The notes: generated by a model not told the origin, from the sequence alone. DNA of 64,000 nucleotides from Tridacna crocea (GCA_943736015.1 OX031071.1:9148119-9212118); one strand, 5' to 3'; shown: positions 33,084 to 44,492, numbered from the stretch's first letter. Made by a program: numbers and translations.

Positions 33084-33760
33084 TTCCCTGAGATGGATCA
33101 TTTTTATTAAAGGCCCACTAGCACCTAAAAGTAAACATTTCCTGAGTCATATCGCTGGTATATTTACACAATACCATTGAAAAGTAAGTATATAATAATG
33201 ACTCTGACAATTTGTTTCAATACAATCTGTCAGAGTTACAGCCACTCTCAGAAAAATAAAGTGGACCTTACAACCAGAAATACAGTTCGTTTTTAACTTT
33301 ACAAGATTGCAGTACATGTATGTTAAAATTTGAATAATTTACATTTGTAGCTTTACTGGTAAATTTTGAAAAGATTCGAAATGAACAGAGTCAGTTAAAC
33401 ACAAAAACACGACTCGAAATCCTCCTACTAACAACTTAAAAATCATTCAGGGGAAAAAGAGAATTTATAAGGTTTTAGACGAAGATATTCAAAACTGTAT
33501 TTAATCATAGGTACCGTGAAATAATAGTTGAGGGCACGAAAGCAAAAAGAAGTCATGGTAACAGTTAGAATTATCGCGATATTTTTATCGTGAACACTTT
33601 TATTATGTAGATAGTATTTCCAGGAAACTTTGTTTTATCATGAAAGTTCTGTTAAATTATCGCCAAAGCTATCTCGTATCTCGCGGCAGAAAAATGCCAT
33701 CATGGCATGTAGTCATGAAATTTGCACACACTTAAAATTAAAAAAAAAAAGTCAAATCGT
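33084..33760. other. No feature recognised
   Basis: AT-rich region downstream of peptide gene 1. A TTTATT near 33599 could serve as AATAAA on the minus strand. Confidence 0.35.
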
Positions 33761-33761
33761 T

Positions 33762-33845
33762 CATTGTAGCCACATTTAATTTGTTGTATGCAAGCACTCT
33801 CAAGATGGAGGATGGTAAAATCTTGTAGTCGGTAACTGAGTTTTA
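33762..33845. repeat. Family A MITE fragment
   Basis: gccacatttaatttgttgta and gtcggtaactgagttt only. Confidence 0.4.
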
Positions 33846-33927
33846 AATAAACCGGAACTGTTTATAGTCCATTGTATAACAAGTTGTCTCTTTTCTATTT
33901 CCCAGTGGATTGTCGCCGAGTTGGGGC

Positions 33928-34188
33928 CTAACTGTCATCGTTTAAATCTGCATTACCCTCAGCAAACATTATCCCTGTCCGGATACGACGACATCGGCAG
34001 CTGTGGCCTCGTGCCTGACACATGTAACCAGGTCTAAGGGTAGAACAAGTCAGACGACGTCCCATTATACCATATACGTCCCTTTCTCGGCAGTCTTGAG
34101 GGCCCCCATCGCATAACTTCAGACGTCCCTCACACAGATATAATGACAATAAAATGATCAATACGCTCAAGAGGAAAATACTCTTCAT
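33928..34188 (-). CDS. Secreted six-cysteine cationic peptide, member 1
   Basis: 86 codons plus stop. The ATG at 34188 lies 7 nt behind a clear 3' splice site (ttatttcattttcag|gataacc), so the open frame upstream of it is intronic and the first exon is probably 5' UTR. Residues 1-21 are a signal peptide (MKSIFLLSVLIILLSLYLCEG). Mature cysteines are at 26, 33, 48, 57, 64 and 66, pattern C-x6-C-x14-C-x8-C-x6-C-x-C, ending in a basic CRCRRIR stretch. The protein is predicted extracellular. The pattern does not match the CS-alpha-beta defensin pattern (no CxxxC), big defensins or macins as I know them. The likely class is a host-defence or signalling peptide (inference). The paralogue at 47.8-48.0 kb aligns without gaps from residue 25 to 57. 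Confidence 0.7.
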   Translation of the reverse strand: MKSIFLLSVLIILLSLYLCEGRLKLCDGGPQDCRERDVYGIMGRRLTCSTLRPGYMCQARGHSCRCRRIRTGIMFAEGNADLNDDS

Positions 34189-34207
34189 GGTTATCCTGAA
34201 AATGAAA

Positions 34208-34570
34208 TAAGAATGTATATTATATTTCATGTGTCTATTTTTAAAAATGTTATGGGTAAAGAAATGTCGTAATTTGAGCTGGGGGGAATTATCTCCCCGT
34301 CACAGTGAATATTTTCCTCCTGCAGAAAATTTGGAACTACTTTTTTTCCGGTTAATTGACTTGAGATCACTAGTTTAGGCATTCGTTGACAAAATAGTTA
34401 TAGGAAATATATAATGTATTTCATTAGCTTGTGGTTAATATGGGGAAATATTTGCCTCAAAAGGGAAAGGTCCTCACGGCACTCCTTATTTTCGCATACC
34501 TTTCCCTTTTTCGGCAAATATTTCCCCATATTAACTACAAGCTGATGAAATAAACTCTATAAAAAATTCA
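34208..34570. repeat. Repeat P, uninterrupted copy
   Basis: atttcatgtgtctattttta, gtcgtaatttgagctggg (the unoccupied site of the 13-kb transposon), cctcctgcagaaaatttgga, then a hairpin: ttaatatggggaaatatttg ... caaatatttccccatattaa. It begins about 12 bp upstream of the 3' splice site of peptide gene 1. Confidence 0.82.
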
Positions 34571-34839
34571 CTTGTCTATGTCTTATCAGTGAACTTCTGG
34601 AATTTAACAGTCAATAACACCACTAGTGATGATACATGTAAATATGTTATCAGGTAACGAGATTTAGAGTGTTTACCAGAACTACTTTGCTTTCCATATA
34701 TTTCTCATATTTTTACCATTTTTGATGATAAATGCTATAAAATATGGTAGGAATATAATAAATATGACAATCAACTAGTTATATGTGATATTTTTGTGTG
34801 TGATATCAAAAATCTGTGACTCGATTCGGCTTAAAAACC

Positions 34840-35000
34840 GTACTTCGTTTTTTTTTGTTTTTTTTTCCTAACCGTATCACTCCCCATTCTACTAACAGAT
34901 TTTTAATATCACATGTATGCAACCATTTGATTATTCTCCTTAAAATCAATGAGGATAGAAGCAGTGTACAAGTCTCTCAGGGAACAGACGTACTACTTAT
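34840..35000. repeat. Repeat M, copy 2
   Basis: T-rich run, aaccgtatcactccccattc, acagatttttaatatcacat; matches 27840-28000. Confidence 0.5.
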
Positions 35001-35640
35001 GCTCTTAAAGGTTCCGTCGCGACCGAAGTTACAAATATGAGTGTCTTATGTGAGTTTGAATTCTGATATCTTTGCTGTAAGTCAAATGTGTTCGGTTAAA
35101 CACTGATAAATACTTCAAAATAGCAACATTTCTTTGCAGGCGTAAAGAATCTTGGTAGTAGGCCCTAACTTTAAGTAAACCGGAACAATTTTGGTGCTGA
35201 AATATCGGGACAGTCGCGAATTGGTTACATTAGAAGTGACGTCATCGTGCTTCTAAAGGCCTATTTGAATACGATACTACATATCCGACGCCACTCGTCA
35301 CAACTAGGTCGATTCCGTACCTACATTTAACCTCATCCGTATAATAGTGGTTTCCGTTTTGAACTGCTATTCACGTGATCTTAAACATGGCGTCGACCTT
35401 GTAAACCTATTAGCAAAGACATACACAACTACGATGAAGTTATTCACATCTATTTATCTGTCCACGAAAAGTCAATCTGAATTAAATAACAACTTTAGAA
35501 AAAAAAAGAATGTGCAACCTGTTTGTCAACGGAAATAAATTTAGAAAGGTCAATATGGAAAACTGTGATTAAAATTTTCCTCTTTAAAGAGAGCCTTACA
35601 ATTTTAAGAGTGGTTTAACGTCGTATTTCCAGCAAAGAAA
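35000..35640. other. No feature recognised
   Basis: No exon or repeat family identified. Confidence 0.35.
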
Positions 35641-35644
35641 TATG

Positions 35645-36010
35645 GCGTTTAGGCATTATCTCTCGCTATATGGCATTCTACAAATACACATCTATCTAAT
35701 TTGGGCAATCTGGGTACAGAACTGCACTACTTTTCTATGCGACAACCGTCACTTTGAATTTTAAACTAAAATAAACGTTTACTCAATAAAACGCTACCTT
35801 GTACGACTCATTCACCTATAATCATCTATAGTATTAATGTTAAAAGAAATCTGGAGCTAAAACAGACCTGATTTCTCCTCAAACTCATTTCTCCTCATAG
35901 TAGCCATTTTCTCCATTTCTACTTAAAAGCCTACTTACTAGCGCGTATTGCTACAATGCCCCCAATCTTTTCTTTGCGTCATAGAAGACATGTCGAATCT
36001 TCGAAGACGA
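35645..36010. repeat. Repeat L, inverted copy
   Basis: atggcattctacaaatacac, acaaccgtcactttgaattt, aaataaacgtttactcaata, and cttcgaagacgagaa end. Confidence 0.75.
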
Positions 36011-37230
36011 GAAACTTGATCAACTGGTCCTCCGAGGTATTCCAGTGCTAGCAACCTACGTCATAGCAAACGTCATCGGAGACATTTTAAATCCGCGCCA
36101 TTTTCGTTTTAAAAGGTAAGTTTTTCAGCTTGTACATTATTATTATTGAAGATCTGTCCAAACAAAGCAGTGCATTTGGTACCTGACAACTTTCTTCGTT
36201 AGTATGCATTATATTTTGTTCATTAGTTTCGTTGATTTTACAATTACTTCCGCACAATTTTCGAAGCAGGTGACACATGTACGATTTAACAATAGATGTC
36301 GTATACAATGCCATTAAGAATAATTGTGTTGAAGTGTTTAGAGCTACAACGTTGTTTTATGGCATTTTGATTTCACGAATAGGACAAATATATTTACCGT
36401 CACCAGATGAAGTAGGTATTCTAAGTAAATTTTAGATGCATATATCTTTTTAAAGTAATTAATTTGCACTTTGCGCACAAAATGGCAGCTATCCCGACAC
36501 CTCTGCCATGATGTTTGCAATCTCCGAGCAGAGTTGTTGTTCGTTACTTTCACCATCCATTTCTTCGATGGGCTAAATGACAAAAATCTTGTCAAACCGA
36601 GGAAAAGATGTTTTGTTACTGTTTAACAGTTTCATGTATAAAATTATAAGGTAGACAAAGGAAATATGATTCTGGATACATTATAGGTGTGTTCAAGCTG
36701 ATGAATTTTCCTGTATACAATGGAACTATTTTTTTCGAGCCTCTTTACTGATCAAAATCTTACGCCAATTTTAACAAAAATGGCTGCGCCCATGAATGAT
36801 GACAACTGTTTTGATACCGCAATAAATCTTAGGTTATAAGATTAAAAAATCAAATTATGACCCTTTAAAAGACATTTAATCTTTTCAGAAAATCCGTCTT
36901 TTTTACATTTCCTACCACTTAGTCTGACTGGCCGTATGCTGTTTGAACAGCACACAAAGTAATCGATATTTGTCTTTTTTTCATCGGCGTTTGTGTCGCC
37001 ATTTTGAGTTCTGGTCATGTGACGACAGTATCGCGTAATGATGGACTACTTTCTGAGCCCACTACAGAGATGAATGTGAATGATCCGGAGTGCAAGAGAG
37101 TGTGACGTTTGTTGTCACCCTTGGTATGCTGTTCAATGAATTGATGCGAGTCGTTTTCTCATGTGACATTCTCATAGGCCCCTTACTGCAAAATAGGTAA
37201 ATTTGGAATACTGTAACTATTAAGCTGCTT
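36011..37230. other. Unassigned 1.2 kb
   Basis: No gene. Frames at 36087-36314 and 36344-36595 on the minus strand lack recognisable domains or paralogues. Confidence 0.35.
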
Positions 37231-37231
37231 A

Positions 37232-37290
37232 CTGCGACTTACGTGCAGTCTGATCTTGGATCTACACTGTCCGATAAAAAGGTATAGCCC
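37232..37290. repeat. Family D fragment
   Basis: acgtgcagtctgatcttgga tctacactgtccgataa only. Confidence 0.55.
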
Positions 37291-37446
37291 CCCCTCCCCT
37301 AAAATGATAATAAGATAAAAATGAAAATAGAATAATAACAATGACAACAATAATAATGATAATAGTAATAATAAATTTGAAGTAAGTCTAGCAAATTTTG
37401 GGGTTTTAGTGTCGGCTCAAAAGTTTAATTCCACTTATTCAGCAAG

Positions 37447-37675
37447 TTAACCCTTTACTCCATAGATACTCATTTGAACACATTGCTTGTAGGAGCCTTT
37501 GGAAAACATTGTGGCAAAAGGTGAAATTGCTCGTCACAAACAATTTCACCTTTTGCCACAATGTTTTCTGCACTATCAAAGAGTGTCATATACACATAAG
37601 AAACGGCATAATCATTGCTGTTATTTAGGATCAATTAGAGATACCATAAAAATGCCTTATGGAGTAATGGGTTAA
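37447..37675. mobile_element. Hairpin MITE, family B
   Basis: TTAA at both ends; core gaaaacattgtggcaaaagg ... aattgctcgtcac ... ccttttgccacaatgttttc; right part taccataaaaatgcc. Confidence 0.85.
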
Positions 37676-37917
37676 AAGGAAAGGAGCTAGGGGTCTGTGA
37701 AGGAAATATCATCAAGAAGATATTTTTCTTATATTTTTAGTGCTATTCGTTGATATAATTATAGTCTTTTTGGTACCTTACAAAATTCAGGGACGAAACA
37801 TTTAACTCTACACCTATCAAGAAAATTCAAGACTCATCTGAACTGATTGCATCTATAGAAGACTGATTCACAAAATTGGTACAATAGCCAATAATTTCCT
37901 TAACATAGCTTAAAACA

Positions 37918-38033
37918 TCGTAGGAAAGGGAGAAAATGCTGGTCACCAGCATTTTCTTAGTTTCACACGTTTTTCTCAAAAGGTGTCTTTCTCAAGGTTC
38001 TTGCAAGTCGGAGCTGTGTGGTTAAAGGGTTAA
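37918..38033. mobile_element. Hairpin MITE, family A, left part missing
   Basis: Core gctggtcaccagc; right end gtgtggttaaagggttaa. Confidence 0.65.
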
Positions 38034-38130
38034 AGACTCACTTATTGCCAAAAATAACAATTTCTCCTCCCACTGTGTTTTCAAATAGCCTCTCTTTCAA
38101 GGTCATTAAAAATCTGGGTGTGCTGTAAGA
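38034..38130. repeat. Family A MITE right-hand fragment
   Basis: Hairpin arm and aaatagcctctctttcaagg only. Confidence 0.45.
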
Positions 38131-38220
38131 TTTTAAAGTGTTTGCTTGATGATAAAAATCTACATTTATTCCAAGCACAACCCTGGTAAATTCAAAATTA
38201 ATTATCCCATCACTTCTCGA

Positions 38221-38530
38221 CTTTCGATTAAGAAAAGAAGAAGAAGAAGAAGAAAAAGAAAAAGAGGAAGAAGAGAAAAAGAAGAAAAAGAAAAGGATCT
38301 GAAAAAGAATAAGAATAATGATAAGAAGAAATAGGGGTATAAGAAAAGAAGAAGAAGACGGAGACGACGACGACGAAGAAGAAGAAGAAGGAGAAGAAGA
38401 TAAGATGATGAAGAAGAAGGAAAAGAAGAACAAGAAAAAGATGATGATAATGATGACGATGATGATGATACCGATGATGATGAAAGAGAAGAGAGAGAGG
38501 GGGAGGGAGAAAGAGAGAGAGAGAGATTCT
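38221..38530. repeat. Purine-rich GAA/GATGAT/GAGAGG tract
   Basis: About 300 bp almost pure A/G on the plus strand, with GAA, then GAC/GAT, then GAGA phases, followed by a cagacagaca run. All frames here (including a 192-codon one on the minus strand) are artefacts of the tract. Confidence 0.9.
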
Positions 38531-38819
38531 TCATCTCTGACTTGAGAAAACAGAAGGAGACAGACAGACAGTCTACCAGACAGACAAACAAACAGACAGA
38601 CAAACAGACCGACCAAATAACCGCTATCTCACCACTCAATATATTCCTCTTAAAGTCAGAAAACACGTCCGTTTCTCCTTAGTTATCCAATTGCTGTTGA
38701 CCGCCTGGTAGTTCTTGTGCGTTATTTAAGTAGGCTTTCCCTTCGTTCCACCTCTTTATAAGACAAAAATAAACCTACACTCGCTCATAGGTTGTGGAAA
38801 CATTCGCATACGACCAATT

Positions 38820-38945
38820 TGATGTGGTTCAAATAATGGAATTTGTCTTTGACAAGATGGAAAGTGTTGGGGAAAAAGAAAATGCAGCATTTCTCCTTTT
38901 TCCACAATGTTTTTATGTTTTTGAAATCAGTATTCCCTAGGGTCT
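38820..38945. repeat. Family A MITE, degenerate
   Basis: ggttcaaataatggaatttg, ggaaaaagaaaatgcagcat, ctcctttttccacaatgttt. Confidence 0.5.
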
Positions 38946-39174
38946 TTAACTCATTACCAACCGAGAATATTTTAGGTTTGTCCAAATCAAAAGCATTTGC
39001 AGACAACGAAATAAAAGTGGCTGAAATTTTTAACTTTGTTTCGTGAAGAGAAGAAAACATTGTGGGAAAAGGAGAAAATGCTGGTTACCAGCGTTTTCTC
39101 CTTTTCCCACAATGTTTTCTAAAGGCTTCTTTCTCAGGGTCGTCATAAGTAGGGAGTGTGTGGTAATGGGTTAA
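38946..39174. mobile_element. Hairpin MITE, family A
   Basis: TTAA at both ends; core gctggttaccagc. Confidence 0.9.
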
Positions 39175-39230
39175 ATAAAGAGAATCTTGGGTAAAGGAAC
39201 TCAAAAGTCTTTACACTAATTTAGTGTTCC

Positions 39231-39233
39231 CCC

Positions 39234-39266
<33 letters not shown>
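39231..39266. repeat. CT dinucleotide microsatellite
   Basis: About 14 CT units after a ccccctcctct lead. Confidence 0.9.
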
Positions 39267-39268
<2 letters not shown>

Positions 39269-39365
39269 CGGAAACGGCATAAGAGTACATTTTGGGAATA
39301 TGCAGTAACTCTTTCACGAACAAAAGATTCTACTGGCAATCAAAAGATTCTTTTTGTCAATTTTT

Positions 39366-39913
39366 AAAGGTGGCCCTTCAGATTCTGGGACGAACATTTT
39401 ACAAAGGTACAAAACAATCATCCTTATACTCCCAAAGCCTTATAATTTTCTTTCATAAAACCCCAGTGGTCGAAAACCATCTGACAACAAGAGAAATTAG
39501 AGATTCACTACAGCCCAGGTCGACACTGACGGGAAACACGATCAATTTTTGCATGAGCAACTCGCTCATTTATATACCTGAAATACATATACGAAGCTTC
39601 AAACATATCGTCCGAAGAAGACATTATAGAAAATAATTACATGTTTGTTATGTTATGGAATTTAAGCGTCATTAGTCACGTGCCGGTCACTTAACATTCC
39701 CTAAATGCTTTCTTTTAAATTTTTGGCGCGAAATCTAGAATAACTTAAGAGGCTACGTAGTCTTTTAAGGGAATACCACCAAAAAAAATTTTTTTTTGTA
39801 AATTTATGTCTCTTAATTATTGATGATTTGTATCGTTTTTTCATATAAATTTCAGTGATATATATATTTTTTTTAATATGGTGTTATGTGAAAATTCTAA
39901 ATACCTACCTTTA
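39366..39913. mobile_element. Family G element, copy 2 (opposite orientation)
   Basis: AAAGGTGG inverted ends; palindromic aggctacgtag region at 39750-39775; the same long frame as copy 1 is recognisable (QSSLYSQSL, HKTPVVENH, TTREIRD). Confidence 0.75.
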
Positions 39914-39917
39914 ATCC

Positions 39918-40146
39918 TTAACCCATTACCACACAATCCCTACTTTTGACGCCCCTAAGAAAGAAGCCTTTTGAAAACACTATGGGAAAAGGAGAAAATG
40001 CTGGTAACCAGCATTTTCTCCTTTTCCCACAGTGTTTTCTACCCTCCCCAGAACAAATTTCTATTTTTCAGTCACTGTTATTTTGTCGTCTACAAATGCT
40101 TTCAATTTGGACTAGTCTAAAATTTTCTCTTGTGGTAAAGAGTTAA
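39918..40146. mobile_element. Hairpin MITE, family A
   Basis: TTAA at both ends; core gctggtaaccagc. The right TTAA is also the left edge of a family D copy. Confidence 0.9.
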
Positions 40147-40262
40147 GCTACTAGGCGCGTCTCAAAGACCTTTTGCGGACTTCTGTGCAGTCTGATCTTT
40201 GATGTACACTGTCCGATAAGAAGATACTTTACATCCAAAACTTACCTTTGAAATTGCTTTTT
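40143..40262. mobile_element. Family D MITE
   Basis: ttaagctactaggcgcgtct start; tgcagtctgatctttgatgt and tgtccgataagaagatact. Confidence 0.6.
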
Positions 40263-40273
40263 TTTTTTTTATT

Positions 40274-40502
40274 TTAACCCTTTACCCCATAAGGCATTTC
40301 TATTGTATCTCTAATTGACCCTAAATAACAGCAAGGATGAAGCCATTTATTATATGTATATGACACCTTTTGATAGCATAGAAAACATTGTGACAAAAGG
40401 TGAAATTGCTCGTGACGAGCAATTTCACCTTTTGCCACAATGTTTTCCAAAGGCTCCTACAAGCAATGTGTAGAAACGAGTATCTGTGGAGTAAAGGGTT
40501 AA
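40274..40502. mobile_element. Hairpin MITE, family B
   Basis: TTAA at both ends; core aattgctcgtgacgagcaatt. Confidence 0.9.
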
Positions 40503-40547
40503 CTATAGGCTTGAAGCTTTAGTTCCACTTATTGAGCAGGGTAAAGC

Positions 40548-40695
40548 TTAACTCATTACCAAACGACAAAATTTTAGACCGGTCCAAATTCAAAGCATTT
40601 GCAGACGACAAAATAAAAGTCACTGAAAATTCGAAATTTCATTTGGAAATGTTTTCTCGGGGTCGTTAAACAGGGACTGTGTGGTAATGTGTTAA
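40548..40695. mobile_element. Family A MITE lacking the hairpin core
   Basis: TTAA both ends, outer parts near-consensus; the palindromic centre is absent. Confidence 0.8.
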
Positions 40696-40759
40696 GCATG
40701 TTTAAAACAATCAAGATGTACCATATCGTTGACGTTTTTTATAATGTGCTGCAATCGGA

Positions 40760-40950
40760 ACCGGCTTAAGTTGTTTTTCTAGACAGTGTAGATCAAGATC
40801 AGACTCCACAGAACGTGCAGTCTGATCTTGAATTTACTGTGTCTGCTACTTCATTATATATTCTGGCCAAGACAACCTTGAAATGGCAATATTTCGTATA
40901 TACTTTCAAAGTTGAAAAGATTCCTTTCGTTAATTCAACACACTAAGGTT
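40760..40950. mobile_element. Family D MITE
   Basis: agacagtgtagatcaagatc ... gtgcagtctgatcttgaatt hairpin and downstream aaatggcaatattt. Confidence 0.6.
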
Positions 40951-41114
40951 TAAGATTATATCGAAGAGTTACTGATATGCAGTTACTCTGCAGAAAGTTT
41001 TTTTGTAAGAAAAGCACAAAAGGAGTTATTGCTGTGTCAAAAACAAAATCTTTTTCGCAACAGTGTTTTCACTTACGTATATTCGTGCCTAAAACCCAAA
41101 CGATTAATGCTCGC

Positions 41115-41344
41115 TTAACTCTTTACCCCATATGGCATTTCTATGGTATCTTTAATTGACCCTAAATAACAGCAAGGATGAAGCCGTTTCTTATGTGTAT
41201 ATGACACCTTTTGATAGCATAGAAAACATTGTGGCAAAAGGTGAAATTGCTCGTCACGAGCAATTTCACCTTTTGCCACAATGTTTTCAAAAGCCTCCTG
41301 CAAGCAATGCGTAGAAATGAGTATCTATGGAGTAAAGGGTTTAA
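41115..41344. mobile_element. Hairpin MITE, family B
   Basis: TTAA both ends; core aattgctcgtcacgagcaat. Confidence 0.9.
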
Positions 41345-41455
41345 AGTGCGTTAATGCATCAGCAAGAAGAATCGAACCTGCCATTTATAGAAACGTTTCG
41401 GTATGGGTTTGCTATTAGTTAGTTTACTGCATGTCCAAGAACTAGTCTACCCCAT
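41345..41455. repeat. Family N fragment
   Basis: gcgttaatgcatcagcaaga and actgcatgtccaagaactag. Confidence 0.45.
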
Positions 41456-41542
41456 TATCAGATCGAAAGTAAGACATAGAGAATATTTGTTTTCTTGGTG
41501 AAAGATCGAATTTATTTCATCGAGTGAACATCATCGGTAATA

Positions 41543-41754
41543 TACTACTCAACATTTGCTAGGAATCACTTAGGAATTTACATATGTTTATATTTTGCAA
41601 CTATGCAGTCTTGTATTAAAATACCCACTACCAAAGGCAGTATATTTTATCGTTGTAGCAACGTATCATATTGAAAAAACTATACCTGATACAGGTCACA
41701 AACATTTTGGCGGTTGAATTTTATATGGTGATCCCTAGCAAATGTTGAGTAGTA
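41543..41754. mobile_element. 212-bp TA-flanked MITE (Tc1/mariner type)
   Basis: Inverted ends TACTACTCAACATTTGCTAG; TA on each side (41541-41542, 41755-41756). Uninterrupted family E copies read cggtaatattttcac at this point, so the TA duplication is demonstrated. Confidence 0.88.
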
Positions 41755-41915
41755 TATTTTCACTCGTGGCAGAGCCACGAGTAAAATAAATTCGATCTTT
41801 CAAAGAAAAAAGAAAACAAATATTCTATTTATTTCATGCTTTTAACTCTTTGTGGGAGGAGCTTTATCAAAATCCAGTACAGTTCTTTTCCATTATTCCA
41901 TTATTTCCATTATTA

Positions 41916-42361
41916 TACCTCACAGGAAGTGATATCGGACCTGGGCATTTTCATAACTTATGTCCGCCATATTGAAAAGTAAGTACGATACGAAGATATA
42001 ATGAGGCTAGCTTGGGTGGATACAAACGGACTACAAAGACTCTCATGTATTTATCAAAGACAATAGATGAATACATTTAATATTCTGATGTTTTACACAG
42101 GAAGCAGATGTCTATATGCACAAACACTTTGACCAAATATCAAAATGTGATTGGGTTTTAATAGTTGGTCGAAATCTATTCCATTATTATAAGTGGTTAA
42201 CAAAAGCTATGACAAAAAACAAAGTCCCTAGGCATTGTACGCTTTGGAGGTCTAAAGACTTTTTTAGATCATTTAAAGGAACGATTACAAAAAAAAAACA
42301 ACAGTCTTACCAAACACTCACACTGACTTTATAACAAGGGTCCGATATCACTACCTGTGAC
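41916..42361. mobile_element. ~445-bp element with TCACAGG...GTGATATCGGACC ends
   Basis: Left tcacaggaagtgatatcgga, right complement tcacaggtagtgatatcgga. Frame 42116-42334 has no known domain. Confidence 0.7.
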
Positions 42362-42806
42362 GTCACACTGACGTACGTTGTGAGGGGTGACCTACCACTC
42401 CCGCATAGTAACGCATTACAATATTACGTCAAGCGCGAGAAATGTAAGGTAAATGACGTCATATTTCCATCCGGTTGTGAGTCACGTGCAATTTACCTAG
42501 GTAACTGACATATAAAAATAGGTATTTTCACTGGTCATACCGTGGAATATCGAAAAATATTTTCACCGCCATTTCTCGATATCCTACCGGAAAGCATGAA
42601 ATATTTGCTTTTTTATATATTTTTATTTTCATTAAAGTAAATCTGGCTTGTTCTGTAAAGGGTTACATTGCAGCTAAAGATCTCATCACAGTTGAGTTTT
42701 GTACAAAATCACGTCAATCTTCATATGTAATCTTTCATTGAATTCGATCCCTATCATTGTTTTATTATGGAAAGCAACTTCCTACTCGGAATGCAAGCCA
42801 AATGCT

Positions 42807-43042
42807 TTAACCCTTTAAGGGCGGAAGGGCATTTTTTGTTGTTGTTATATTTTCCTAAATCGGACGCTAAATACTAAAGGGGACACACTGGATTCTGTGA
42901 GCCATTTTTTTTTTCTCCTCAGGATAGAGAAATATTGTGCGAAAAGGAGAAAATGCTGGTACCCAGCATTTTCTCTTTTCCCACAATTTTTTCAGACGCA
43001 TTTCCCGTCAGGGTTGCAGTCGGACCATCTGGTAAAGGGTTC
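42807..43042. mobile_element. Hairpin MITE, family A-like
   Basis: TTAACCCTTTAAGGGC start; core gctggtacccagc; end ctggtaaagggtt. Confidence 0.7.
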
Positions 43043-43261
43043 AAGGGATTTACTGGTAAATCTAATACAGAAAATAGTCTCAGCATATCTTACGTCATTT
43101 TGAATTAACTATAGCACTAATGGCTGTCCCAGAATATGATGTAAGGTTTTGAAAGGTCGCATTCTGGGTACAGAGACAATCGTCCCAAAAAAATGAACAA
43201 AATTAGTAAATATTTCTGCACAGAATTCGTGCATACTTTTACATTGTCATATTTTCTTCAA

Positions 43262-43458
43262 GACTTTACCAAACAATCCCGGGTTTCCACCACTCCCTGA
43301 GGAAAGTAGGCATTCGAAAACAGCATTTTCTCCTTTTCCCATAATCTTTTCTACCCCAATCAGATATCCTAAGCTCATTTGTACCAATTTTGAATTTGTT
43401 GTCTGCAGGTATTTTGAATACAAAGGAGTCTAAAATTTGTCGTGTGGGAAAGGGTTAA
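43262..43458. mobile_element. Hairpin MITE, family A-like, left arm deleted
   Basis: gactttaccaaacaatcccg start, one hairpin arm, tgtgggaaagggttaa end. Confidence 0.65.
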
Positions 43459-43958
43459 ATGAAGACAAAACCAGAGTTTGAATATACATATTGCTTGAGA
43501 GCTCAGTTATCTTTCGTTTCTTAATCAAATATTTTCAATTTTCAACATAAGCGCTGAACACAAGAAAAAATAATCTAATTAATCTTTTATTCGAGATGTT
43601 CACATTTCTTAAAAGAGAAAAGACACCGAGATTTATCTGTTACAAAAGTTTAAATAGGTAGTGGAAATGTTAAGGTAGTGGAAATTTTATTATTTGTTTT
43701 CTGTTCATTGGAAAATTCACAAATGACTGAAGAAGGCAGGCTATTATGTACAATAATCGCCCGGGTATGAAAGAAAGTATCTTAGTTTAATTAAGCATCA
43801 TTATTGAGACTAGGATTAGGTACAGCACTGACAGTTTATCGCTAGTTTGGTTGTTTTGGGGTGACTTTCACTATGCTTTGAAAGTAGTTTTGTCCCAATT
43901 AGGGTTTGAACTCACAATACGAAGATCACCGATAAGATTGAAATGATAGTGAAAACAG
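43459..43958. other. No feature recognised
   Basis: No exon or repeat family identified. Confidence 0.35.
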
Positions 43959-43963
43959 CGTAT

Positions 43964-44492
43964 TGTTACCGGAGACCACTCCTTCCTGCATGGCATTCTC
44001 CCGATTTAGATACAATACCTGGCTACTGCGTCAGAGAGATATCTCTTTGGCTCAGTGGTTAGGGTACTGGCTTTGCGTCCGGGAGTTCGGGGTTCGAATC
44101 CCGCTCGGTACCTTATTTCTGCCATGCATTTATTCATTTGTTTCTTTGTTACGGACTTCGTTCGTAAGATGGGGGGCTCGTCCGGGATTGGCCATTGAGC
44201 CATTAATCCCATTTGTTGTCCAAAATCGGACTTCCTGCCTAATAAGGCTTTGAGTCATCAATAAATGATGACTTTAAGAGGGGGTGTGTTACGGGAGACC
44301 ACTCCTTCCTGCATGGCATTCTCCCGATTTAGATACAATACCTGGCTACTGCGTCAGAGAGATATCTCTTTGGCTCAGTGGTCAGGGTACTGGCTTTGCG
44401 TCCGGGAGTTCGGGGTTCGAATCCCGCTCGGTACCTTATTTCTGCCATGCATTTATTCATTTGTTTCTTTGTTACGGACTTCGTTCGTAAGA
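43964..44492 (+). mobile_element. TRIM-type short LTR element, copy A
   Basis: Two 206-bp LTRs (43964-44169, 44287-44492) begin TGTTAC. The internal part is only 117 bp. It opens with a primer-binding site of tRNA-Pro type (gggctcgtccgggat, the same as in murine leukaemia viruses) and closes with a polypurine tract. A 4-bp duplication gtat flanks it. The element is non-coding and looks structurally whole. The LTRs are about 99% alike, so the insertion is young. Each LTR contains Pol III boxes. Confidence 0.88.
44047..44112 (+). promoter_or_regulatory. tRNA-like Pol III promoter within the 5' LTR of TRIM A
   Basis: Box A tggctcagtggttaggg (fits TRGYNNANNNG) and box B ggttcgaatccc at normal tRNA spacing. 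It does not fold as a functional tRNA by eye. The same pair occurs in the other three LTRs (near 44370, 59870 and 60193). Confidence 0.75.

Larger units (their letters stand above)
41480..42605. mobile_element. Family E element with two nested insertions
   Basis: Left arm 41470-41542, continued at 41755-41900; right part 42395-42605 (acgcattacaatattacgtc, catttctcgatatcctaccg). Interrupted by a TA-flanked MITE and a tcacagg-ended element. Confidence 0.7.

Noticed and set aside
38038-38666. Long frames of 192 and 154 codons on the minus strand
   Set aside because: Both are translations of the purine/pyrimidine tract (runs of Ser, Leu, Phe) with no domain.
44047-44112. Possible functional tRNA gene
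   Set aside because: Boxes A and B are good but I cannot pair an acceptor stem; it occurs in every LTR, so it is a promoter relic of tRNA origin.
43963-44253. Frames repeated in both TRIM copies
   Set aside because: They read the LTR and its tRNA-like segment; the element is non-coding by structure.
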